Positions 19,214 to 32,507 of a DNA stretch of 64,000 nt are shown here, in pieces. The notes below the pieces were generated by a model. That model made no database searches. It had not been told where the DNA came from and saw only the letters and a program-made list of their open reading frames with translations. The stretch is from Mikania micrantha (lineage: Eukaryota > Streptophyta > Magnoliopsida > Asterales > Asteraceae). The stretch's first letter is position 1. Each line of letters starts with the position of its first letter. Position numbers and translations under genes: made by a program. The DNA is taken from the NCBI GenBank assembly GCA_009363875.1, contig CM018695.1, positions 63,297,433-63,361,432 of the forward strand, given 5' to 3'.

Positions 19214-19740
19214 AAGCAAAACTTAAGTTCTAAAGTTTGGAAAAATAGAAGTGGTTGATAAAACTTAAAAGTTTATGAGGGAAACCTAAAAGTTTTGAAG
19301 TTTGTAAAATTAAAACTCGTCGGTTGCAAATTGCCAATGACACATCAAATTGAGTTTATAGATAACTTATGGTTTAAAAACCTAAAAAAATAAAAATAAA
19401 ACGGCATTATACAAAGTTATGGATGAAATCTAAAGGTTTTGAAATTTAACTTAAATTTTTTATATCACATGTAAGAATAAAGTCAAAAAACTTGAGAGAG
19501 TAAAGGTTATTTTTTAAATTTTAGAGATAAAATGCAAAACTTTAGTAGTAAAGCATATAAGTTTTAATATTAAGTGTTGAAACAAACTTAAACTTTAAAA
19601 ACTAGATAAGGATAAAATAACAATTACTAAGTTTAAGAATCAAACATTTAAAATTTTGTGAGGTTGTATATATATAAAAAAGGAAAATGAAAAGAAAAGC
19701 CAGTAATAAATAAATAAATAAAAACAAGAGAAACTAAAAG
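19214..19740. repeat. AT-rich stretch retained only in unit 2
   Basis: About 527 bp of AT-rich degenerate words (AAACTTAAAAGTTTATGAGG type) lie between two AGCAAA words. Unit 1 joins across exactly these words (TTTTGTAAGCAAATAATG). Unit 3 has a larger loss joined at TTTTGTAAGAGGCAAATCC. Unit 2 therefore keeps the ancestral form. There is no gene in it. Confidence 0.65.
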
Positions 19741-19949
19741 CAAATAATGAAAAAACCTCTAGAATAAAAAAAAGGGTTAAATTATTTTTAAAGGCGTATG
19801 TGTTTTTTTCCGGCAAATATATTATACGCCTAAACGTCCTCAAACTAAATTACATTATTGCATGAAATTGAACACATTATCTTTCTTTCTAAGAGGCAAA
19901 TCCTCTACGAAGTAAGTTTGCCTCACATTTTTGTAATCACCAACATTGA

Positions 19950-20255
19950 TGTAACATCCAAAATTTTGTAACCTCTTAATAAAAATGTGAAATTACGGCA
20001 ACTGAAGTTTATATGAACGTTTGTAAAGTAATTACGATCAAAAGGATATAAATGACACAAATATTCAATTATGTACGGGTGTGTTATACACTTCTTACTA
20101 ACGTGCAAATTTATGTGATCGTATGGGTTGTACATTTTTATAAATGTTCGTGAAGTAATTACGATTGAATTAATGTAAACAAAATCGTTGTCCGATAATG
20201 TCTAGATGTGTTGCCAGCCTGTGAACATTAAAAATGCTAGAGTAAAGGCTTTGAA
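19950..20255 (+). mobile_element. 5' portion of a decayed Gypsy LTR (A2 copy)
   Basis: This stretch is equivalent to 3272-3575, starting TGTAACATCCAAAATTTTG. It shares CGGCAACTGAAG and GTTGCCAGCCTG with unit 3, where unit 1 has CGGCAACAGAAG and GTTGCTAGCCTG. Confidence 0.75.
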
Positions 20256-20369
20256 ACTAGCAAAAAAAAAACATTCAACAGTCTTCTATATGAAACAACA
20301 GTCAGTCTTTCAATCTAGGTTCAAACGAACGACAATAAACTTAAATCGCAAGCAACCCCTCTGACTCAT

Positions 20370-20990
20370 CTAATGGCGGTCTATAAAGGTTTTGAACGGC
20401 TCATGTACTACTACAATCCAAGAGTGCAAAAGATGTTGAGAACTTGAAATGAGACGATCTGAAGGAACACGTCATTGAACAGTTTTGTCCCAAGAACGAG
20501 ATTGGCGAAGTAAAAAGGGAGTTCCTAACACTTAAAGGTTAAAGATGACAAGATGAATCATCGACAATACACATCAAAGTTCAATGAAATATCAAGGTTG
20601 GTTTCTCACTTAGTAGCACTGATGAACGAATAATGAAGCAATATGTGGGAGGGTTACCTCGTATGGTTTGAAGACACGTAAAGCAAATGATCCCAAGACT
20701 TTTGACTTAATGTCAAAATTAGTGACATTGTGTGGGGCTATTGTTTGGATGATGAGCTTATTCAAGATGATCCAAATCAAAATTTGTTTATTAAAGAGAA
20801 AAGGTACCAAAATGACAAGCCAAGTTATCCTAACAAGAAAATCGAAAGGAAATATTCCAATCATTGTGGCAAATATGGCAGGATTCACAAGGGAGAGTGT
20901 CGGATAGGAACCACCGTATGCTACCGATGTGGGAAGGCTAAAATAATTTTCAACAATTGCCCCACAACAAATCGACGTTAGTTGTGGTGG
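20370..20990 (+). pseudogene. Decayed Gypsy gag fragment (A2 copy)
   Basis: This is the same gag remnant as in unit 1 (EQFCPKNEIGEVKREF, QYVGGLPRMV pieces and the knuckle remnant CYRCGKAK). It carries its own changes, for example GGATAGGAACC where both other copies have GGATGGGAACC. It is non-coding, with frameshifts and stops throughout. Confidence 0.7.
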
Positions 20991-21128
20991 ACTTAGTATA
21001 ATTAAGAGTAAAGAATGCGGCAAGTCAAAGGCCAAACTTCTGGAACAAAGAAAGAACAGGTATAGAAGAACATAGAAATGCCAAAAGTAATTAAAGGCAT
21101 GAGCCTTTACTATGACCAGCAAGGAAGC

Positions 21129-21319
21129 GTTTGGAATCTTGAAAATAAATATGTGGTCCACATTAACCCACATTAAAAATGATTTGTTTATTCATAACCC
21201 AATTTTTTATTCAGGTTTAATGTGGACCACATATTTATTTTCAAGATTGCAAATGAGTGGCTCATATAGGGTTTAAGGGTTTTTTCTTTAAGGTTGGGTT
21301 TTCAAAGGATTCAATCCCT
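21129..21319. mobile_element. MITE M2, left part lost at the unit 2 junction
   Basis: The sequence enters M2 at TTGGAATCTTGAAAATAAAT and continues through the central loop to the right tip GGATTCAATCCCT. The outer left arm is missing because the upstream sequence is A2 (ending GACCAGCAAGGAAGCG). The two sides share only one or two T bases at the join. Confidence 0.75.
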
Positions 21320-21342
21320 CTATATATATATATATATATACA

Positions 21343-21733
21343 GGGGATGGTTCAAAGGTTAACCCTCCCTTATATCGTTAACCCGTGTTAACCCGGCATT
21401 TTTTGCCCGAATCTTTGTTTATTTTTCATGGTTTTTATCATACATAAATAGGGGGTTTCTTTTTTGTGTTTTTGCTAATTCATCACCGTTTAGAAGTTAT
21501 TTACAAATGTAAGTAGATGTAATTTACTAACATTTACTAAATGTAAGAAATTTACATCAACTTACATTTGTAAATAATTTCTAAACGGTGATGAATTAGC
21601 AAAAACACAAAAAAGAAACCCCCCTATTTATGTATAATAAAAACCATGAAAAAAAAACAAAGATTCGGGCAAAAAATGTCGGGTTAACACGGGTTAACGA
21701 TATAAGGGAGGGTTAACATTTGAACCTCTCCCT
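21343..21733. mobile_element. Foldback MITE M1 (unit 2 copy)
   Basis: This copy is nearly identical to the unit 1 copy at 6177-6567 and sits in the same place, downstream of M2 in a TA tract. The tips are GGGGATGGTTCAAAGGTTAA and TTAACATTTGAACCTCTCCC. Confidence 0.85.
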
Positions 21734-22254
21734 ATACATATATATATATATATACACAGATCTTAGTCTATGATATTAATGACTTCATTATCATAATTCG
21801 TGATTTTATTTTTGGAAAATGAAGAATTGACCATATCAAAATAATATTAATGATATGAGAAAATTGAACATACGTTGGAGTGTTGGACAATGAGTTTAGT
21901 AGATTGACTATGATAGATTTTGATGTTGAATTATGAAAACATAAATAAAAATTTTAAATTTAAACATAAATCAAACGTCTCTATTTATATCTATTATAAT
22001 AAATAAATATTATTTTCTGCCATGTGTCCATCAATGTAACCACTATTGGCTAGTTTTCAATTCCCGCTCAATGAATCTCGCAATTGTTACACGCGGGTCA
22101 TGGGTCAAGAACTTGATTTTTTTAGCGTGGATAGAAAACACTCTTTTATAAAATCACTTATTTTTCTTCTACCAAAACCCAAGATGGTTTCCTTTGCCAG
22201 CCATCCACAATACTGGTTGTAATGTGAAATATATCTTGAGCATTTAAGTTTTAT
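21734..22254 (+). other. B2 segment
   Basis: This copy of B1 has the same Helitron-like TCTATTATAATAAATAAATA at 21990, the TATA-like TTTTATAAAATC and the short stopped ORF. The G-box word is CATGTG. It ends at the same Copia junction as unit 1 (TTAAGTTTTAT, then GTAAGGACTAA). Confidence 0.4.
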
Positions 22255-22290
22255 GTAAGGACTAATAAAGGCTGATGCTACCAAAACTTC

Positions 22291-25200
22291 CTATGGAATA
22301 CTCCTTACAACCTTCTCTCCCCTCAGGACTTGAGCCCTTGCTTTCACCCATCTGAGAGCTTGTCTCCCTTCTTGTCCATTGTCTGGATTTTCGAGAGGGA
22401 GGTTTTCCAAATCAAAAACAAAGGGTGCAGCAATCACAAACAGTTGTGCCAAATTCACATTCTTTATTCCTCCATTGTGCAGAAAGAGAGTAAATTTTTT
22501 GTGAACTTTATGGTAGCTCCACTTTACAACAGGAACATAGGTATGATGATGTGTTAGATCATAAAGATCTTTTGGATGTTCATAGGGCCTAGCTGCCGGT
22601 TTGGCTTTTGGTCCTGGGGGAGGTGACTCTAGCTCAGAATCAGAGGAGATGGCAGATGTTCTCTTTTTCCTTCTGGCCATGCTCTTTCTTCTTATGAATC
22701 GAGGTCTGTCTTGAGCAGTGGCTTGACTCCTCTGATCTCTGGCCTGCTGTACTTCCACATTTGAGCCCACTGCTGCACCTATTGTTGCAGTGGGCTGTGG
22801 TTCAGCATCCTCAGTTGTTGAGGGTTCTGTTCTCCTCTCATTAGCCTGTGTTTGTCTCTCAGGATCAGGGTTTGTAGATGGTTGTTTCCTTGTAGTCTTT
22901 TTCCACTTATTGATCTTAATCACTGAAGAGATCGGCATGTTGTCCATAGAAGGACTTGATGGAGGAGATGTTTGTTCTTCTTTAGGGTCTAGGGGAAACA
23001 TGTTGGGGAACATGGCCTTAGTAGCTTCCCCACACACGACTTCTTCCCCTTCTCTGATCCCAGATCCAGAGATGGGAAATTCAATTGCAGCTCCTACCCC
23101 AAGACCTAAGCCTCTAATTAGGCTTGCCCTTTGAGCCCGTATCTGCTCAATTGAAAGCAACTCACATCTGGCTATTTTAGCCTTTATATCTCTGACATGC
23201 ATGTCCATGGTTGAGTTCTTCATAGGGCCTAGCTGTCGAGCATGGAAGCCATATTCTAGTAGGAAAGCTTTCAGATTGTCTCTGTAGGCCTTTTCTTTCT
23301 GTTTCTTTGTTAGTTTCATTATGACTTGGGATGCAGCAGCTGCCTGTTCTTGCTGCTGCACCTTGTCCAGCTCGGCAGCCATATGAGGTACCGGCTAGAG
23401 CAGCACCGTATCAAAATCATAACCCTTCTCCTCAAGTAGAGCAGAGAGTCTGATGCGCTCTTCATCTTGAGAGGTGTCTAGTCGGCCCTTCATTTATTTG
23501 GCCTCCTCTCCTCCTGTTCTGCTTCCTCTTCTGGGGTTAGTTTTCTTTTTCCTTTGTCATCTGCTGTTAGTTTTACCCCAGAGGAGGTGGATCCTGTAGC
23601 CTCACTAACTGGTTCATTGGCCATTAGCTTCTCTGTGGAGGAATCATCAATAATGACTGGGCCTTCGGAAGCAGCTGCAGCTTCGGAATTAACCTTAGCA
23701 TTCACTGCCTCCTCCGGTTGACCAACCATCTTGGGTGATTCCTTAGCAGTATCCACAGAGTGCTCAGGAGTGGAGGAGAGGTCTTCAACAGCCATTGTCC
23801 CAGAAGGGGACACAGGTTCCATGGAGATTGGTTCTTCTTGAGTAGTTTCTTCCATGGCAACCTGGGTTGTAGTCTCAGCAGGAGACTGAGTCCCAGCAGG
23901 GGACTGAGGTTCCAAAGAGACATTTGTTGTATCTTGCTCAGTCTCTTTTGCAACCTCCATGGTAGCCTCATAAGAAGAAGAAGAGGAAGTAGTACTGGAG
24001 TCATGGAAGTATGTGCCCAAGAAGTCATCCCATTCAGTAGTCAAAGTGACTATGGATGGGTTAACCTCCTGTGCACCTTCCTCTTCTCTTACTTCTGGTC
24101 CTGACCCTGCAGAAGGTGCATTCTCCCCCTTTTTGGTAGCATCAAGGGAGATGAAAGTAGTTGTAGCAGGATCAGGATGGAAGGGTTGAAGAATCACAGG
24201 GGGACGCCTTTTGAGATCCAGAATAGTAGCATCTTTGGTCTGGACCTCAAGCCGCAGGGTAGCAACCTCAGCTTCTAGGTTAGCTACCCTTGCTTGAAGA
24301 GTTGTGACGATGGCCGTCAATTCCTGTTCTTTGGTGCCCTCATCCACATGAATGGAATCACTGGGTGATGGAGTCCTGAGCCTGGCTCCTGCACCTCCAC
24401 CACCAGTTGTGGTTTCTTGGCACCCTGGGTTCCCCTCATTGAGAAGGGCTTCAAAGAAGTCCTCCCCAATGTGGGTTGCCGTAGGTGAGGTCCTAGTTCC
24501 TGTACCACTATCCTGAGGATCCTGATTAGGATCAACAGTAGTGGCAGCCTCATCTGCATTGACCCCTTCTTGACTTCCGGGGTCAACCTCTGAAGTGGTA
24601 GGCTCTAGGTCAGGGAACCTGGCTTGTAACTGTGTCACCACTCTCATAAGTGTTTGGGTAGTAGGAGAAAGTGGTTCCTCCACAGCTATAGCAGAGGATC
24701 CTTGAGCCTGGGTGATAGTATGGGTGGGGGCGTTTCAGGGTGATAAGAACCTAGAGACTTGGGAGACAGTATCTGATCTAATGGAGTTAATTCATCAGAA
24801 GAAGACTCAATAATAGGGGCATCCCTTTGGATATTCTTAGGTATGTGTTGAGACATACTCTAAGGGCTTTTAGGCTGGTTAAGAGCAACCACAGGTTCCA
24901 GAGGAAGAACCTGTGGAATAAGAACAAGTGTGGTTTTCACTTTAGGTGGAACTGTGCCCTTAGCAGTTCTTTTCACCTTTTTCTTAATGGGTTCAGAAGA
25001 AGGGACCTGAACAACTGTAGAGAGCTGTTCAGGGGTTCGACGGCGTTTGTAAGTGATGGTGATGGGGTGAGAAACAAAAGTGGAAGGTGTGGGTTCAACA
25101 TCTATGGGTGCAACAGAGTTGTCACCTTCTGGAGTTGGTAACTCCATGGAAGGAAGAAGAGGAGTGAAGTTTCCAGAAAACTTGGCACTCTTCTTCTTCA

Positions 25201-25885
25201 GTTGTACAAAAACCTTGGAAGAGACCAAGGGGATTTTTTATGTATTCCCAGTCAGTGAGATGACAGAACCCAACTCACTATAGAATATATGCTGCAAAAA
25301 TCTGGGGTACATACAAAACTTCTTTAGTGACGAGATATTGTCAACCAAGTTATTGAAAATAAAGGCAGAAAAGTTAAAGAGTTTGTTGGAAAACAATCAA
25401 TGAATAGCCGAAGCTAAATAAGAGGGAACTTGATCCCAACCACCAGTCTTATTGGAAAGACAGTGCAAAAACAAATGTATGAGGTACTTATAATTATAGG
25501 ACACTCCACCCTTCAAATAAGTAGTTGAAGGAAGAGGACCTTCGTACCCCATTGACCTAAATGTCAATGCTACCTCATCCTTAGTTAATGAGACCCTTCC
25601 CCCGGCATCACAAAGTTGAAGATGCCGACAGATGGTCTCCACTGTGATAGATATAGGATGAGCATCAATGGTGGCATTAAGAATTCGACCATTGGGAGAT
25701 GAAGAAACCGAACATGAAGCCCAAAATTGTTGGTGATGAGATTCATACACCAAGGGCTTAACAGTGAGAGCAAAATTATACCTGCTCCTTTGAAGAAAGG
25801 AGATGATCGGTGCAAAGTCAGCATCATGTTCTGCTGATAACTCCGCCGGTAGGTTGTGAGCAGGTTTGAAGGGAAGAAGAGCCAT
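22291..25885 (-). pseudogene. Envelope-like third ORF of Copia copy 2
   Basis: This is the same protein as in copy 1, with its ATG at 25885. Private breaks: GGA to TGA at 25397, CAG to TAG at 24860, one base lost in a G run near 24727, and one base lost near 23494. It shares the TAG at 23395 with copy 1. The C-terminal part (22291-23382) is open over 363 codons here, through the site where copy 1 has a stop, so the two copies decayed separately. The coiled coil and acidic Ser/Thr-rich middle are retained. Confidence 0.75.
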
Positions 25886-26463
25886 GGTGATCGACGGTTT
25901 TTAGGTTAGATTTGAAGTTGAAAGCAATTTGAAATGAGACGGTGAGAGAAAATAAATAAGCGGGAGACCTTTTATACCTTCGGATGTCAGCATTTAATAT
26001 AGAAGCACATTAAATTTTTAGATCCGGATGTCAGAAAAAGGTCTTCCGAATACAGCTCATTTATTATTCATTATTTTCTAAGTACAAAGTTCTTCCGAGA
26101 GGTTATGCATCGGAAGAGATTTATGAGACCAAAAATGTTCTTCGGAAGATACTTACTTCCGAAGAATATACAAGTATATTATCAGAAGTGTGTCTTCTGA
26201 AGACTTAGATAAATTCATTTGAATTGTTCTTCGGAAGACACCTTCTTCTGAATAAAAGTTTCAGAAGATTTTGCTTCCGAAGTTATAATGTATCGGAAGT
26301 TTAATACTTCAGAAGGAAAGTTATCTTCTGAGGTGTGACATCTTCCGACATAAGAAAGGAATAATGCTTCCGAAGACTTAAATTATCTTCTGAAGAGTAA
26401 TTACTCATCAGAAGATACTTTAAGTTTATCTTCCGAAGAATTATTAATTCCTTATTACTTCAT
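25886..26463. other. Spacer with TTCNGAA palindromes (copy 2)
   Basis: This is the non-coding spacer between pol and the third ORF, equivalent to 10719-11296. The CTTCNGAAG words sit at the same places, with small changes (for example CTTCCGAAGACTT where copy 1 has CTTCTGAAGACTT). There is no ORF. Confidence 0.7.
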
Positions 26464-29400
26464 TTACTCAAAGTTAGTCATACTAAAGGCTGTTATTAAA
26501 TACCTAAACCTTCCTTCATCAAATGATTTGGTGAATAGATCAGCCAAATTGTGTTCTGTATCAACCTTGACTAGATGAGTCAACTTCTTCTCTTCACAAT
26601 CTCTGATGAAATGATACTTGATATCAATGTGCTTGGTGTTGGAGTGCTTGATAGGATTATTAGTGATGGAGATTGCACTGGAATTGTCTATCTGTATAGG
26701 AGTATTGAATAGCTCCACTCCATAATCCTTCATCTGATTTTGAATCCATATAACTTGTGCACAACAACTTGAAGCAGCTATGTATTCTGCCTCTGCAGTA
26801 GAGGTAGAAACACATGATTGTTTCTTGCATTGCCAAGACACAATTCTGGATCCAAGAAATTGACATCCTCCTGATATGGATTTCTTGCTAATGTTACAAC
26901 CTCCATAATCACTGTCAGTATAAGCCATGAACTATAAGTCTTCCTTTCTAGGATACCATAATCCTAGATCAGGTGCTCCTTTGAGGTATCTAAAAATTCT
27001 TTTCACAGCAAGCATGTGTGAAGCCTTGGGATTGGCCTGAAATCTTGCACACAAACAAGTTGCAAACATTATATTAGGCCTGCTTGCTGTCAGATACATC
27101 AAGGAACCAATTATAGCTCTGTATTGATGTTGATCAATATCCTCCCCCTCAAGGTCAGGGCTAAGAGATGTTGTCTTAGACATTGGAGTACCTAGAGCCT
27201 TGCAATCAGTGAGTTTGAATCTTTCAAGAATGTCCTTGACATATTTTGATTGACTAATAAAGATCCCTGTAGGAGTTTGTTTTAATTGGAGTCCAAGAAA
27301 GAAGGTAAGTTCACCCATTGAACTCATTTCAAACTTGGACTTCATTAGCGATTCAAATTCCTTGCAGAGAGACTCATCAGTTGAACCAAAGATAATGTCA
27401 TAAACATAGATTTGTGCTAACATGATATGTTGATTGGACTTCTTGAAGAAGAGAGTCTTATCAATTGTTCCTCTCTTGAAGTGATTAGCCAATAGAAACG
27501 AAGACAATGTTTCATACCATTTTCTGGGAGCTTGATGCAGCCCATATAGAGCTTTATCAAGCTTACATACATGGTTAGGAAACCTTGGATCTTCAAAACC
27601 AGGAGGCTGACACACATACACCTCCTCATCAATCCTTCCATACAAGAACACACTCTTCACATCCATTTGAAAAACCTTGAAGTTTTTGGCAGCTGCAAAG
27701 GCTAAAAATATTCAGATTGTTCCACTTGGATACTTACCCTTAGGTAAAGGGTAAATCTTCCAAACACCTTGTCTTTCAAATTGAAGAAGCTCCTCCTGCA
27801 TGGCCTCTACTCAACTGTTGTCTTTCAATACCTCAGCAACTTTCTTTGGTTCTACTTGGGATAGAAAGCAAGAAAACAAACAAATGTTTGCTTCATGCAT
27901 AGAGCTTCTTGTCCTCATTCGTTCTTCAACATTACCAATGATGTTCTCAACTGGATGAGTGTTATGAATGCGAGTTCTAGGAATCACATCCAGCTGAGAA
28001 GCTAAATCCGGATTCACCAACTCAAGGTTAGGAAGTACCACCTCAAGTTGAATTTCTGGCAGATCTTGTGGATTCTGAGTTTGGACTGTAGTGGAAGGAT
28101 TCTCTCTGGAACATGTAGTTTCCAGAGTGTTTGTTTCAGCTGAGGGATTCACATCTTCTCCTTGACTCAATGGAACTGAAGTAGAGTCACTCAAAGGGAC
28201 TGCGTGAGATGTGTTTGCTGTCTCAGACTGTGATACATCATTGTGTGTTGAAGTGGATTCTGCCAAGATTTGTCTTGAAGCTATTGGCAGTTCAACACGA
28301 AAGTCTTCTTCTCTTGTGGACTGGGAGGAGTCTATGGTAGTTGACTGTGACTCTGGAACAAACTCTTTCACAAGATTAAATGCAGATGGAAAGCTATCAA
28401 GATCAAATAGCCAATCGGGACCAGTTCTAGGCTTATTGATAGTATGTTTGTTGAACTGAACATTTGCAGACTCTTCAATAATTCTGGAAGCTTTGATGTA
28501 TACTCTATATGCTTTTGCATGTGAAGAGTATCCATAAAAGTAGCCCTCTTCTGATTTCTCAGCAAACTTGGCTAAGTGATCTTTGGTATTCAAGATGGTG
28601 CACTGACATCCAAATGGTTTGAGAAATCCAATAAATGGCTTTCTCTTATGCCAAATTTCATAGGGAGTCATACCATGTGTCTTAACTACCAATACTCTAT
28701 TTTGGACATAACAGGCAGTATTGACTGCTTCTGCCCAAAAAGTTATTGGGAGTTTGGCATCAGACAACATGGTTCTTGCAGCCTCAATTAGGGTCCTATT
28801 CCTTCTCTCAGCAACACCATTTTGTTGTGGAGTCCTAGGAGCACTAAATTGTCTAGTGATACCTTTAGATTCACAAAAAGAATTTAAAACATGATTTTTG
28901 AATTCTGTTCCTTGATCTGATCTGATTATTTTTACATGGTGATCACTTTCATTCTCCACCCTGAGTATAAATGACTTCAAGGTCTCAGCAGTTTCATCCT
29001 TGATATTTAGGAAGAATACCCAGGTATACCGAGACAAATCATCAGTGACCACCAAGCAGTATGACTTTCTACCAAGACTTTTTACACTTGTGGGGCCAAA
29101 CAAGTCCATATGAAGCAAATGCAAGACTGTGGTTATAGAATTTATCTCTTTGGCATGATGAGATGACTTGTGTTGCTTGCCTTTTAAGCATGCAACACAT
29201 TTATCAACACATATGAATTCCTTTGTGGGTAAACGAGTTACTAAGTTATTTTTGACAAGTTTATTCATATTTTTGAGGTTTACATGACAAAGTCTTCTAT
29301 GCCAAAGAGATGATTCATCAAATGAAGCTTTTGAGACAAAGCAGCTTATATTACTAAGAGGTGCAGCAGTGCTCATGTCTAGCATATACATGTTGTTTCT

Positions 29401-29736
29401 TCTTGGAGCTCTGAGTAGAATATGATCATTTGGTACCACAAATCCTGGTTTCAGGACAATGCATTCATGCTCAGTAAACAACATGTTGTGCTTTTGGTCA
29501 CACACCTGTGATACACTCAGTAAATTGTAGTTTAGTTCTTTTACAAAATGCACATTCTTAAAGCTTACCTTGCCATTTGTGATTGTGCGCCTACCTGTGA
29601 TGTATCCTCCCACTGGATCACTTCCAAAAGCAACAGACCCACCAAAGAATGGTTCATATTTGTGAAGGTGAGTCTTATGGCCTGTCATGTGCCTGGAACA
29701 ACCACTGTCAACTATCCACAAGTTGCTTGATGATTC
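26464..29736 (-). pseudogene. pol: Copia pol copy 2, inactivated
   Basis: The domain order is that of copy 1. The integrase keeps its third acidic residue (GVAERRN). Breaks: TGG to TGA at 27811; a deletion of about 145 bp near 27717 that removes the N-terminal RT part found in copy 1 around 12550-12690; and a TAG at 26932 just before RNase H. The RT catalytic box is YVYD, as in copy 1. The RNase H tail is intact to TAA at 26464 (HIDIKYHFIRDC). Confidence 0.85.
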
Positions 29737-29766
29737 CTACTGCCCCTGCACATGACTAGAAGAGAG

Positions 29767-32391
29767 TTAGTTCCTGATGGGAACCCAAGCCCATGTGGTC
29801 TTGGGTTTTCCATTAGCATCATTGTAAGTAAATTTCTTTGACATCATCTTAGGTGAAACAGATGATGTGCTTGTTGTTGGTGGGACTGGTGATTGAACAG
29901 ATGGTTCAGCTATTTCCTTTTTCTTCCATATCTGTTTGATTTTTAAGATTTTTGGAAGAGTTTGATTATTTTGATAGTCATCGGAAGCACCTTTTGCCTT
30001 TCCTTCCGATGAATTGGTTTCTGCCGACCAGTTGGGCTTTACTTCCGAAGTTCTTCTTCTTCCGACAATCAGAAGTGCTAGCTTCTGATACCTTCTTGAC
30101 TGGGTTTCTCCCTTGCTCTTCCGAAGAAGAAGATGACATGCTCCAACTCTTCTTTCTTCCTCTTCCTTGTTTCTCAGAAAACACTCTGCTTCTTGGATTG
30201 TAGAAGCAGTCAGCAGCAAAGTGATTGTTATCACCACACATCAGACATACACTCTAATTGTTTAGAACTTGTTGATGCTGATTTTGGTTGATGGAAGGTG
30301 AGCTTTGATTCCCATCAGATGATGGATTGAATTTTCCAACAGGCTTGTTTGCTTGATGATTTACCTGTTTTCCTGAAAAACTGGCCTTTCTCTCTTTTGG
30401 CCTACCCCCTTTTTGATTTGTCTGATGGACAAGTAACATAATCATCTGAAGAGATATCCCCATTTTGAATGTTTTTAGCCTTGACAAAAACTGATTGATG
30501 TTTCTTAGTTTTCTTAGTTCTTTTATTACCTTTCAAAGTCAATTTTCCTTTTTCTGGTTTAATTGGAATATCATCCTCATCTGAGCATGTTGAGGTACTT
30601 GGGTTTAGATCAGAAAGATTATCAGTTGAATTCACCTTGTGTATGTCTAATTCCTCATCATACACAAGATCAACTACTGGTTTACACCTAATATCCACAA
30701 TGGGAGTGTAGGCAGATGGAGGCTCCACTTTGTTATAACCCAAACCAGCCCCATTTTTATTCACCAGTTCAGTTGTGCTACTCATTCTGAAAAGCTTCTC
30801 ATACTTTTCACCTTGGCTTAAAAATTTGTCTCTATAAGATTCAGCCAATACAAGTTCAGTCTTGGCAGTAGTTAATCTTTCTAAAAGGTTGTTAATTTGA
30901 CACTGTTTGTTGGTGTCTTCATCTTTTAAGCTAGAAATGGTCTTTTCCATTTCTTCAATCTTTTCTTTGTAATTTTCTTTCACATTCAAAAAAATTTGCC
31001 TTGACTACTTGTAATGACTCAAGTTCATTACAGAGTTGAGAGATTATTCTTTTGAAAACATTTAACTTCTCTAAACATTCAGGAGTGCACATGTCATCAG
31101 TTACCTTGAATGAGGAAGTAGAGTCATTTGCCATCAATGCACTATTGGAAATAGAAGCATCCTTAGCTTGAAAGCTCCAATATGCAAAATCTTGTTCTGC
31201 AATGTTTGCATTGTTTGTTGAGCTTGATGGTCTTTGTTGTGGTTGCCTAGAAGTTGATGACTGAGTTCCTGTGGACTTGCACTCTCTGGCAAAGTGGCCT
31301 AACTGTTGGCAATTGAAGCATTTGAGCTTGGATTTGTCAAGACCAAATCCAGTTTTCATATTGTGCTTTTTGAACTGCCTGCTAGTTCTCTGATAAAACT
31401 TCTTTGCACGATAGGAGATCATGGCCATCTAATAATTGATGTCCATCTCCTCTAAATCATCTGTAGGAATACCGTCTAAGTCTTCTTGGAAAAGATGAAA
31501 GTAATTAGTTTTTTCAGCCATGAAAGCTCCTTGTCCAGAGGTTAAAGGTGGAGTTGGGTTAGTGAAGGAGTTTAAGTGTGTAGATGATTGAGTTGAAGTT
31601 TCAGTAAAGGTGGCAAGGGGTGTAGAAGTAGGGTGATATTTGGTTGGATAACTCTGGTAAGGAGGGTTGTTGATGGGTGCATAGAGTGCGGCTAAACCAG
31701 AATTTACATGTAATGGTTTGGGTTCTTGAGCATCTATCTCCATCTGATATGCACTGAGTATGCCAAACAACTCACTAAGTTTCAAAGTCCTTAGATTTTC
31801 TGTTCTTCTGATAGCAACAGAGTAGATATTCCAAGCATGTGGAAGTGATCTGAGAAATTTCCTGATCATATCCTGATTTTCCATTTTGACACCTGCAGCA
31901 ACCAACTCATCAACAAGTTGTACATACCTTAGATATTGAGAAGTCATCTTCTCATTGTTCTGTTGACAGAAGTTTTCAAACTTCTGTTTCAGCATGTCCT
32001 TCTTGTTTTCTTTGACATCTTCAGAACCTTCATACATCTGCTGTAGAGAGTTCCACAACTCTTGAGCAAATTTTCATTTCTTGAATGCATGTATGATTGA
32101 GTTTGGAATGGCCATTTGGATAAGCCACAATGCTTTCGAATCCACTTCCATTCTTTTGTAGTCTTCATCAGAATAGAGAGCTGGATCTTTAGGCACAGGA
32201 GCTCCACCAGCACCAGCAGCGGGAACAGTTGGGATAAAAGGTCCTTCAAGAACTGACTTCCAAAGCTTGAAGTCCTGATTCCTGATGAAACCTTCCATTC
32301 TAACTTTCCAAGTGTCGTAGTCTTCTGGAGTGAACATTGGTGGCTTCTTGAGAGTACCATTTTCTGTATCGTGTTTGTTAAGTGCAGCCAT
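29767..32391 (-). pseudogene. gag: Copia gag copy 2, interrupted
   Basis: It starts MAALNKHDTENG at 32391. Private breaks: a TGA at 32074, CAG to TAG at 31429, an extra C near 30408, and CAG to TAG at 30254. It lacks the 1-bp insertion and 7-bp deletion of copy 1. It shares the 7-T homopolymer frameshift near 30990 and the shift near 29990. Both CCHC knuckles are recognisable (CFNCQQLGHFAREC and CGDNNHFAADC). Confidence 0.8.
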
Positions 32392-32492
32392 TTGAACAAA
32401 TACACAGAATATGGGTTCTTGTAATAGTGAGATTCAAGAAGAAAAGAAACTGGTAACTTAAAGATGGTTAGTAACTTAAGTTCAAGAGCCAA

Positions 32493-32505
32493 GGCTCTGA
32501 TACCA
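32493..32505 (-). other. Primer-binding site of Copia copy 2
   Basis: On the minus strand this reads TGGTATCAGAGCC, two bases inside the LTR boundary at 32508. It is identical to the site in copy 1. Confidence 0.9.
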
Positions 32506-32507
32506 CT

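Noticed and set aside
20610..21173. 187-codon minus-strand ORF in A2
   Set aside because: It is antisense to a recognisable gag remnant, and units 1 and 3 break it. Composition alone explains it.
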